From the NCBI GenBank assembly GCA_003695085.1, contig RFIV01000082.1, positions 1-6,045 of the forward strand: a DNA stretch of 6,045 nucleotides. The letters run 5' to 3'. Shown here piece by piece: positions 1-4,973 of the stretch; positions within the stretch are counted from its first letter, which is position 1, and each line of letters starts with the position of its first letter. Made by a program: the position numbers and the translations under genes. This DNA comes from Gammaproteobacteria bacterium (GTDB lineage Bacteria; Pseudomonadota; Gammaproteobacteria; Pseudomonadales; Oleiphilaceae). The notes beneath the pieces are model-generated. The model was given only the letters and a program-made list of their open reading frames with translations, made no database searches and had not been told where the DNA came from.

Positions 1-41
1 ATCCTGAACTAAACCATGATGCGAGTGGCCGTAGCTGCCAC

Positions 42-49
42 GGAGAGAG
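42..49 (+). promoter_or_regulatory. Shine-Dalgarno supporting the GTG start at 55
   Basis: GGAGAGAG lies 5 nt before the GTG at 55 (9 nt counted from the end of the GGAG core), a normal ribosome-binding distance. The ATG codons at 16 and 19 have only ATCCTGAACTAAACC before them within the window, with no purine-rich match. Together with the much better signal-peptide geometry, this favours GTG 55 as the start. Confidence 0.6.
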
Positions 50-54
50 ACAAG

Positions 55-867
55 GTGAATCCCCATCACGCACACCGGCTCGTCAGTTTTGTCGAGTGCC
101 TTTCAGCAACCATTATCGTGAACCTGATGTGCTCGCTGGTCGCCACCGCCAATCCACTGATCATCGGCAGCACCCATATCTGGGATGCGGATGGCCAGCA
201 GCTGGTGATCACCAAGCCCACGCATACACAGCCCGGTGATCTGATGCTCCTGATTCTGCACCGTACCGATGATGAGCTGCCCTTTGCCCAGCCGGGCTGG
301 ACGCGAGCTGCCGAATGCTACAAGCAGAACAATGACGCCCCGTGTTACACACTTGATGATTGCTCGGAGGTTGAAGGCGCCGTCTGCACGCAATTTCAGG
401 GCAGCCACCGGGGCCGGGACCTGGCTCAGGTGATCTTCTATCGGGTTGCTGCAGATAACGAGCCAGCTGAATATGTTTTCAATCTCAATCGTGATGGGCA
501 TGGCGAACCGGGCTGGGCCATCCTGACCAGCCTGCGCGGCGTGGACGCACAGGATCCCGTCCGGGACTGGGCCGTTCGTGGCTGCGACAGCGACCATGCC
601 AGCGTATTCCCATCCGTTACCGGGCAGAAAGGCGACTGGCTCCTTCTGTCCCAGTCCTTTGACGATGCCGTACCCGCAGACTGGTTTCAGCCGCCGCGGG
701 GCATGACAGGCATTGGTTACGTCAGCCACAGCGATGAGGCGGGGTTTCTCTTTGCGAAACAGCTGACAGAGGACGGCCCAACCGGAGAGATCCGCACACG
801 TGGCCCCGGTGGCCCCCGGTGCAAGGATGCGCTGATTTCACTCACCCTGAAACCGGCACATCCCTGA
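55..867 (+). CDS. Uncharacterised exported six-cysteine protein
   Basis: I do not recognise a named family. From the GTG at 55 the protein has 270 residues. It opens with a textbook signal peptide: a short basic/His start (MNPHHAHR), a hydrophobic core at about residues 9-29, and an ATA|NP cleavage motif at 30-34, so it is probably periplasmic, outer-membrane-associated or secreted. No further membrane segment is visible. The mature part has six cysteines (88, 97, 103, 111, 177, 256), enough for three disulfides; four are clustered. The chain seems two-lobed: each lobe has a 'GD-hydrophobic run ... P-x-GW or P-x-GM' pattern (residues 61-82 and 193-217), with EPAEYVFNL (136-144) and an LRGVD turn (160-164) between. 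This pattern recalls beta-sandwich proteins I associate with bacterial surface and phage-derived proteins (from memory, unverified). An in-frame ATG at 16 would give 283 residues, but it lacks a ribosome site and would put 22 residues before the hydrophobic core. Function unknown. Confidence 0.75.
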   Translation: MNPHHAHRLVSFVECLSATIIVNLMCSLVATANPLIIGSTHIWDADGQQLVITKPTHTQPGDLMLLILHRTDDELPFAQPGWTRAAECYKQNNDAPCYTLDDCSEVEGAVCTQFQGSHRGRDLAQVIFYRVAADNEPAEYVFNLNRDGHGEPGWAILTSLRGVDAQDPVRDWAVRGCDSDHASVFPSVTGQKGDWLLLSQSFDDAVPADWFQPPRGMTGIGYVSHSDEAGFLFAKQLTEDGPTGEIRTRGPGGPRCKDALISLTLKPAHP

Positions 868-933
868 GCAACCTGTATTCAGGCCGCAAAGGTCAATAAT
901 GTCAGGCCTCGCACGAAGGTGGGTGACCGGCTG
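868..933. other. Convergent spacer, no clear intrinsic terminator
   Basis: These 66 nt separate the 3' ends of the exported-protein gene and rimO. They hold a 7-nt direct repeat TCAGGCC (879-885 and 902-908) and a weak CCTG-TATT-CAGG hairpin (872-883). Neither is followed by a T run in either direction, so I see no convincing intrinsic terminator. A somewhat better hairpin straddles the rimO stop codon and is listed separately. Confidence 0.5.
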
Positions 934-947
934 TCAGCCGACCACCT
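917..947 (-). other. Imperfect hairpin over the rimO stop codon
   Basis: CGGCT (928-932), loop GTC, AGCCG (936-940) forms a perfect 5-bp GC-rich stem whose loop and right arm include the rimO stop (934-936). Outer arms AGGTGG (917-922) and CCACCT (942-947) can extend it, leaving five unpaired bases on one side and one on the other. No T tract follows on the minus strand, so it could slow exonucleases or assist termination but is not a canonical terminator. Confidence 0.3.
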
Positions 948-2256
948 CGGCAAACAGGTCGTGCTCACCTGAGTCCACAATCTTCACCTGGATCAGGTCG
1001 CCCGGCTGCGCGTCAAAGAAACCATCGATATACACGTTTCCGTCAATCTCCGGGGCATCGGCCATGCTGCGCGCCACGGTACCGTCTTCATCCTGCCCGT
1101 CTACCAGTACTGTCATTTCCTGCCCGATCTTTGCGGCCAGCTTGTCAGCACTGATCCGCGCCTGCACTTCCATGAAACGCTCCAGGCGCTCCTGCTTGAC
1201 GTCTTCCGGCACCTGATCGGGCAAGGCGTTCGCTGCGGCTCCGTCCACATCCGAATAGGTAAAGCACCCCACCCGATCCAACTGTGCTTCTTCGAGAAAA
1301 TCCAGAAGCATCTGGAAGTCACCCTCCGTTTCGCCCGGAAAGCCCACGATAAACGTCGAGCGCAGGGTGATATCCGGGCAGATCTCACGCCACTTCCTGA
1401 TACGCGCCAGCGTGTTCTCGGCGTGTGCCGGACGCTTCATCCGCTTGAGCACCTCGGGGCTGGCGTGCTGGAAGGGGATATCCAGGTACGGCAGAATCTT
1501 GCCCTCAGCCATCAGAGGAACCACATCATCCACATGAGGATAGGGGTAAACATAATGCAAGCGCACCCACGCCCCCAGGTTCCCCAACTCCCTGCACAGA
1601 TCAAGCATCTTCGTTCTGACCGGTTGCCCCTGCCAGAAACCGGTGCGGTACTTCACATCCACTCCGTAGGCACTGGTATCCTGAGAGATGACCAGCAGCT
1701 CGCGCACGCCCGCCTTCACCAGCCGATCCGCTTCATCCAGCACCTCGCCCACCGGGCGACTCACCAGATCCCCGCGCATGGACGGGATGATGCAGAAGGT
1801 GCAGCGATGGTTACAGCCCTCTGATATTTTCAGGTAGGCATAGTGTCGGGGCGTCAACCGAACACCCTGTGGCGGCACAAGATCCATGAAGGGGTCGTGC
1901 GCCGGCGGCACATGGCTGTGTACCTGCTCCATCACCGCTTCGTAGGCATGGGGCCCGGTTACCGCCAGCACTCCCGGATGAATTTCACGAATGGTGTCTT
2001 CCTTCACGCCCAGGCAACCGGTGACCAGCACCTTGCCGTTTTCAGCCAGCGCCTCGCCAATGGCTTCAAGCGACTCCTCTACCGCTGCATCAATGAAACC
2101 GCAGGTGTTGACAATCACCAGTTCGGCATCTTCATAACTGCCGGTCAACTCGTACCCTTCGGCGCGCAGCTGAGTCAGAATGCGTTCCGAGTCCACTGAA
2201 TTCTTCGGACAACCAAGACTGACCATTCCGATACGGGGTGCGCGGGGCTGAGACAT
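934..2256 (-). CDS. rimO: Ribosomal protein S12 methylthiotransferase RimO
   Basis: RimO is a cytoplasmic radical-SAM enzyme that adds a methylthio group to the beta carbon of an aspartate in ribosomal protein S12 (Asp89 in E. coli numbering), using two [4Fe-4S] clusters. The 440 residues match the E. coli length (441) almost exactly. The N-terminal UPF0004/MTTase domain carries the three ligands of the auxiliary cluster: C16 (SLGCPKN), C52 (NTCGF) and C81 (TGCLG). The radical-SAM domain has C148-x3-C152-x2-C155 (EGCNHRCTFC), followed by IIPSMRGDLVSRP. STFIVGFPGET (300-310) and RSMADAPEIDG (396-406) are RimO-typical, the latter within the C-terminal TRAM domain (about 375-440). The ATG at 2256 follows GAAGG with a 9-nt spacer. 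All key residues are present. Sister family MiaB is excluded by close overall resemblance to E. coli RimO. It lies downstream of the Ada-like gene on the same strand. Confidence 0.98.
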   Translation of the reverse strand: MSQPRAPRIGMVSLGCPKNSVDSERILTQLRAEGYELTGSYEDAELVIVNTCGFIDAAVEESLEAIGEALAENGKVLVTGCLGVKEDTIREIHPGVLAVTGPHAYEAVMEQVHSHVPPAHDPFMDLVPPQGVRLTPRHYAYLKISEGCNHRCTFCIIPSMRGDLVSRPVGEVLDEADRLVKAGVRELLVISQDTSAYGVDVKYRTGFWQGQPVRTKMLDLCRELGNLGAWVRLHYVYPYPHVDDVVPLMAEGKILPYLDIPFQHASPEVLKRMKRPAHAENTLARIRKWREICPDITLRSTFIVGFPGETEGDFQMLLDFLEEAQLDRVGCFTYSDVDGAAANALPDQVPEDVKQERLERFMEVQARISADKLAAKIGQEMTVLVDGQDEDGTVARSMADAPEIDGNVYIDGFFDAQPGDLIQVKIVDSGEHDLFAEVVG

Positions 2257-2293
2257 GACAGAATACCTTCAGTTGAATCGGGCAAAGGCGCGC

Positions 2294-2323
2294 ATTATAG
2301 CGCTTCAGTGGGCAAGATCGCCA
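2294..2323 (-). promoter_or_regulatory. Candidate rimO promoter
   Basis: On the minus strand a perfect TATAAT (2299 down to 2294) sits 37 nt before the rimO ATG, flanked symmetrically by GCGC on both sides (2290-2303). The only plausible -35 is TGGCGA (2323-2318), 18 bp away and matching TTGACA at three positions. Transcription would begin near 2287 and give a leader of about 30 nt. The -10 is strong and the -35 weak, and the -35 lies inside the end of the Ada-like gene. rimO may therefore have both its own promoter and read-through from upstream. Confidence 0.45.
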
Positions 2324-3198
2324 TCTGCAGGTTCCGCAAGCAACGTGCTCATCTGCGCCGATTCCCACATCTGAATCGCCTGCTTGCGCACTGTCCCCCA
2401 CCGATACTGCCCGGTCTCGCCAGTGGCCCGGATGACCCGATGGCAGGGGATCACATACCCGACCAGGTTACGGGCCAGCGCCGAACCGACCGCGCGTGAC
2501 GCCCCGGGCTGCCCCACCGCCATTGCCAGCTGCTGGTACGACCACACTTCCCCCGGAGGAATCGACAGCAACGCCTCCCAGACCTTCAGCTGAAAGGCGC
2601 TGCCGCGCAAGAGCACCTTGAGGGGCCCCTTCCGCGTGGGCGAAAAAATCTGAAGGCTCCACTGCCGGGCCCCCGCCTCATCCCTGACAAACCCGGCACG
2701 AGGCCACAACGACTCCAGCGCCGCGATTTCTGTTTCGGACGGCGCATCCGCAAACGCAAGATGGCACAATCCCCGGTCTGTCCATGCAATCAGCACCGGG
2801 CCAAAGGGAGAATCGGCCCACCCGTGGCAGAGCTTGACACCTCGGCCGCCGGCTCGAATCTCACCCGGCGTCATGGCCTCCCACTTGACCATCAGGTCAT
2901 GCAGTCGTCCGCTGCCGGACAGCCCGGACGCCCAGGCGGCCTCCTCCACCGTCTGCTGCGCACGCAGGCGCGCCCGTGCAGTGTTGCGCGTCAGAAACTG
3001 CAGGAACTGTTTGGGGGAGACACCTGCCCATTCGGAAAAAATGCGCTGCAGATGCCACGGACTCAGGTTCAGCGCCTGAGCCAGCTGATCCAGGGACGGT
3101 TGCGAGGCCTGATGGGTGGCGAGCCATTCGATCGCTTGCCTGACCCGTTCGTAGTGAGGATGATCCTCATGCCCTGCTCCACGGCGATCCATACACAT
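2305..3198 (-). CDS. AraC-domain/O6-alkylguanine-DNA alkyltransferase (Ada-type, no Ada_N domain)
   Basis: A suicide DNA-repair protein that takes a methyl group from O6-methylguanine onto its own cysteine, fused to a DNA-binding module. Counting from ATG 3198 (297 residues), an AraC-family domain occupies about 15-120, with helix-turn-helix units at 35-66 (SLDQLAQALNLS) and 83-120. An alkyltransferase N-terminal lobe spans about 122-198 and the catalytic lobe about 199-280. The acceptor is C252 in IPCHRV; ASRAVGSALARN (233-244) holds the arginine-finger R235; GQYRWG (263-268) resembles the equivalent stretch of E. coli Ada. E. coli Ada (354 aa) has an extra N-terminal zinc domain with a methyl-accepting cysteine; here it is absent and the N-terminus has no zinc-cysteine set, so activation by methylphosphotriester transfer is not expected. 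Regulatory targets are unknown. GTG 3201 or ATG 3192 are alternative starts. It lies 48 nt upstream of rimO and is divergent from the PilZ gene. Confidence 0.93.
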   Translation of the reverse strand: MCMDRRGAGHEDHPHYERVRQAIEWLATHQASQPSLDQLAQALNLSPWHLQRIFSEWAGVSPKQFLQFLTRNTARARLRAQQTVEEAAWASGLSGSGRLHDLMVKWEAMTPGEIRAGGRGVKLCHGWADSPFGPVLIAWTDRGLCHLAFADAPSETEIAALESLWPRAGFVRDEAGARQWSLQIFSPTRKGPLKVLLRGSAFQLKVWEALLSIPPGEVWSYQQLAMAVGQPGASRAVGSALARNLVGYVIPCHRVIRATGETGQYRWGTVRKQAIQMWESAQMSTLLAEPADGDLAH

Positions 3199-3201
3199 CA
3201 C

Positions 3202-3483
3202 ATACCCCCCTGACCGATACCTTCAGCAGCCTGTTTTTCTTTCGTCTTTCGACACGCGGATAACCTTTCCGCACTGTCCTGACTCGCCAGCTTAGCGCGC
3301 CCCATCCCGGGTCACCACCCGATCCTTGCGCGCCTTTCTGGAACGAACGTTTCAACATGTAACAAAATCACCACAAATCAGCCGAAAAACTTGTAAAAAA
3401 TGTCGACGAGTTCCGAAAAATCAACGTGCTTTATCCGGTTATTGGATGTAAGATAAACAAAATTGCGCTAAATTGATGAAAAA
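3202..3483. promoter_or_regulatory. Divergent spacer between Ada-like and PilZ genes
   Basis: The left half (to about 3350) has composition like the genes; I find no strong minus-strand sigma-70 promoter for the Ada-like gene there. The right half (3355-3483) is distinctly AT-rich with several A tracts, and presumably holds the PilZ promoter. CCGAAAAA occurs at 3382-3389 and 3413-3420, 31 bp or about three helical turns apart. AAATCA occurs at 3365, 3375 and 3418. AAATTG is repeated exactly 10 bp apart (3460-3465, 3470-3475). The best -10 guess for the PilZ gene is TAAGAT (3449-3454), but no good -35 accompanies it. No gene is seen. Confidence 0.45.
3205..3211 (-). promoter_or_regulatory. Shine-Dalgarno of the Ada-like gene
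   Basis: On the minus strand AGGGGGG (3211 down to 3205) lies 3 nt before GTG 3201, 6 nt before ATG 3198 and 12 nt before ATG 3192, all in one frame. Normal spacing favours ATG 3198. The out-of-frame ATG at 3203 runs straight into a TGA. Confidence 0.55.
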
Positions 3484-3897
3484 ATGGCCACGCTAGAAGC
3501 CCCCATGCTCGAACGCAACCTGAGACACCACCTCAGGATCGAGGCAGCGTTCCCGGCAACGCTGATGACAGAGGACGGTCAGGCATGCGAGTGCGAGATC
3601 GTCAACCTTTCCCGCACCGGCATCATGGTGGCTTGTGATCGCGCCACGCTGGAAACGCTCATGCCCAGCAAGCAGCGTGAATCCCTGTTCGCCCCCCTCA
3701 ACCCGGTCACCGTCGATGCCTGCTTTGAACTGACGCTGTCCACCACCGGGCGTACTCAGCTCAATTGTGGCTGCCACATCATTCACACCCGCCGCCTGGC
3801 CCGTGATGTCTTCCACGTGGGTCTGGAATTTGTGCGTCTCGAGCCACGCGATCGCCTGCGTATCGAGCAATTCATTGCCGAGCGCAAGCCCCGCTGA
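3484..3897 (+). CDS. Single-domain PilZ protein, probable c-di-GMP effector
   Basis: PilZ domains bind the second messenger cyclic di-GMP and pass the signal to motility, surface or biofilm functions. The 137-residue protein is one PilZ domain with no output or membrane segment, so it is probably a cytoplasmic adaptor. The RxxxR motif is R14-H-H-L-R18. The second motif, normally (D/N)xSxxG, is N41-L-S-R-T-G46, so the ligand-binding set looks complete. The late GLEFVRL segment (about 118-124) fits the last strands of the barrel. Unusual for so small a cytoplasmic protein, it has six cysteines (35, 37, 51, 80, 95, 97), including two CxC pairs. The start is uncertain: ATG 3484 has only a poor ribosome site (GATGAAAAA), and ATG 3505 would still keep the whole domain. 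It stands apart from the Ada-like gene (divergent) and is followed by cysD after 127 nt; a functional link to sulfate assimilation is not evident. Confidence 0.88.
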   Translation: MATLEAPMLERNLRHHLRIEAAFPATLMTEDGQACECEIVNLSRTGIMVACDRATLETLMPSKQRESLFAPLNPVTVDACFELTLSTTGRTQLNCGCHIIHTRRLARDVFHVGLEFVRLEPRDRLRIEQFIAERKPR

Positions 3898-3911
3898 GCA
3901 CTCTTGAGTGC
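3898..3911 (+). other. Short hairpin directly after the PilZ stop
   Basis: GCACTC (3898-3903), TT, GAGTGC (3906-3911) begins on the base after the stop codon. As RNA it would most likely fold as a 5-bp stem with a CUUG tetraloop, a stable loop type. AAAAC follows rather than a U tract, so it is not a standard intrinsic terminator; it may protect the 3' end or act with the AT-rich dyad downstream. Confidence 0.35.
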
Positions 3912-3932
3912 AAAACTCATATTTGAATAGCC

Positions 3933-3954
3933 AAATGATCTAAAAAGATCACTT
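3933..3954. promoter_or_regulatory. Operator-like palindrome upstream of cysD
   Basis: TGATCT (3936-3941), AAAA, AGATCA (3946-3951) is a perfect dyad with 6-bp arms. Allowing one mismatch, the outer AA/TT pairs (3933-3934 and 3953-3954) extend it to 22 bp. It covers the -35 position of the candidate cysD promoter and ends 2 bp before the TATAAT box. A second dyad, ATTTG-N6-CAAAT (3921-3936), abuts it. Sulfur-assimilation genes in gammaproteobacteria are typically activated by CysB, whose sites are degenerate and lie near or over the -35; whether this is one cannot be told from sequence alone. Confidence 0.4.
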
Positions 3955-3962
3955 CTTATAAT
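3934..3962 (+). promoter_or_regulatory. Candidate cysD promoter
   Basis: A perfect TATAAT lies at 3957-3962. At 17-bp spacing the -35 would be AATGAT (3934-3939), a poor match to TTGACA; the TTGAAT at 3923-3928 is too far away (28 bp). A strong -10 with a weak -35 is what an activator-dependent promoter often shows. Predicted start is near 3969, giving a leader of about 55 nt to ATG 4025. Confidence 0.55.
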
Positions 3963-3965
3963 CTA

Positions 3966-3986
3966 CGCCATTTTGGTATCATGGCG
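3966..3986 (+). other. Inverted repeat at the predicted cysD mRNA 5' end
   Basis: CGCCAT (3966-3971), a 9-nt loop, ATGGCG (3981-3986) is a perfect 6-bp inverted repeat overlapping the predicted transcription start. It could be an operator at +1 or a 5' hairpin that stabilises the mRNA. A 6-bp repeat can also arise by chance. Confidence 0.3.
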
Positions 3987-4005
3987 CTCTGCAAGAAAGA
4001 ATGTC

Positions 4006-4012
4006 AGAGGAG
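4006..4012 (+). promoter_or_regulatory. Shine-Dalgarno of cysD
   Basis: AGAGGAG ends 12 nt before ATG 4025. This spacing is rather long but usable. The in-frame ATG at 4001 lies upstream of this motif and has only AAGAAAGA before it. ATG 4025 also yields 302 residues, the E. coli CysD length. Confidence 0.6.
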
Positions 4013-4024
4013 CGCGGATACCGC

Positions 4025-4933
4025 ATGTCCAGTTACAGTTTGACCCACCTAAAGCAGCTCGAGGCGGAGAGCATTCACATCATCAGGGAAGTCGCGGCCG
4101 AATTCGAACGGCCCGTCATGCTCTACTCCATCGGCAAGGACTCGTCGGTCATGCTGCATCTGGCACGCAAGGCCTTCTATCCGGCCCCCCCGCCCTTCCC
4201 CCTGTTGCACGTGGATACCACCTGGAAGTTCCGGGAGATGATTCAGTTCCGGGATGAACAGGCACGCAAGTTCGGCCTCGATCTGATCGTGCATATCAAT
4301 GAAGAAGGCGTCCGTCAGGGTATCGGCCCCTTTACACACGGGAGCGCCAAGCATACGGACGTCATGAAGACCGAGGCCCTGAAGCAGGCTCTGAACAAGT
4401 ATCGCTTTGACGCCGCCTTCGGTGGTGCGCGTCGGGACGAGGAAAAGAGCCGGGCCAAGGAGCGTGTCTACTCCTTCCGCGATGAAAACCATCGCTGGGA
4501 TCCCAAGAACCAGCGGCCGGAACTCTGGAACCTGTATAACGGCAAGATCAACAAGGGCGAGAGCATTCGCGTCTTTCCACTCTCCAACTGGACCGAGCTG
4601 GATATCTGGCAGTACATCTACCTGGAAAACATCGAAATCGTTCCGCTGTACTATGCCAAGGAGCGTCCGGTGGTCGAGCGTGACGGCATGCTCATCATGG
4701 TCGATGACGACCGCATGCCCCTGCGCGAAGGTGAAACGCCGATGATGAAGAAAGTCCGCTTCCGTACACTGGGCTGCTATCCGCTCACCGGTGCCATCGA
4801 AAGCGAAGCCACCACCCTGCCCGACATCATTCAGGAAATGCTCCTGACAACCAGCTCGGAGCGTCAGGGACGCCTGATCGACCACGACCAAGCCGCTTCC
4901 ATGGAGCAGAAAAAACGCGAAGGCTACTTCTGA
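4025..4933 (+). CDS. cysD: Sulfate adenylyltransferase subunit 2 (CysD)
   Basis: CysD is the catalytic subunit of ATP sulfurylase: with CysN it converts sulfate and ATP to adenosine 5'-phosphosulfate and pyrophosphate, the entry step of assimilatory sulfate reduction in the cytoplasm. The 302 residues equal the E. coli protein. It is a PP-loop (adenine-nucleotide alpha hydrolase-like) enzyme: the pyrophosphate-binding motif is S35-IGKD-S40 in LYSIGKDSSVML. Other family stretches are THLKQLEAESIHIIREVAAE (7-26), FGGARRDEEKSRAKER (132-147), FPLSNWTELDIWQYI (184-198), RTLGCYPLTGAIES (247-260) and the C-terminal KKREGYF. No key residue is missing. An ATG at 4001 would add eight residues (MSEERGYR) that the family lacks. 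cysN begins 40 nt downstream in the usual cysDN order, so the two are almost certainly co-transcribed from the promoter near 3957. Confidence 0.98.
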   Translation: MSSYSLTHLKQLEAESIHIIREVAAEFERPVMLYSIGKDSSVMLHLARKAFYPAPPPFPLLHVDTTWKFREMIQFRDEQARKFGLDLIVHINEEGVRQGIGPFTHGSAKHTDVMKTEALKQALNKYRFDAAFGGARRDEEKSRAKERVYSFRDENHRWDPKNQRPELWNLYNGKINKGESIRVFPLSNWTELDIWQYIYLENIEIVPLYYAKERPVVERDGMLIMVDDDRMPLREGETPMMKKVRFRTLGCYPLTGAIESEATTLPDIIQEMLLTTSSERQGRLIDHDQAASMEQKKREGYF

Positions 4934-4973
4934 TTGACTGCCGCGACTGAAAACCGGATGAACGAGTAAGACT

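Noticed and set aside
103..729. A 208-codon open frame antisense to the exported-protein gene
   Set aside because: The plus-strand frame has a signal peptide, a ribosome site and domain-like patterns; the antisense translation shows none.
899..2199. Several plus-strand open frames across rimO
   Set aside because: They lie wholly or almost wholly within a complete, well-conserved rimO and show no ribosome sites or domain signatures.
2308..3213. Plus-strand open frames across the Ada-like gene, the longest 150 codons
   Set aside because: They are shadows of an intact gene with catalytic PCHRV and HTH motifs.
3437..3466. Possible sigma-54 promoter upstream of the PilZ gene
   Set aside because: No GG and GC pair occurs with the required 10-bp spacing.
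3459..3475. AAATTGCGC resembling an E. coli Ada-box core
   Set aside because: It is about 260 bp from the Ada-like start, only a loose match, and this protein lacks the Ada_N domain that recognises the classical box.
3898..3960. Intrinsic terminator between the PilZ gene and cysD
   Set aside because: The GC-containing hairpin is followed by AAAA, and the second dyad has an AT-rich weak stem without a proper T tract.
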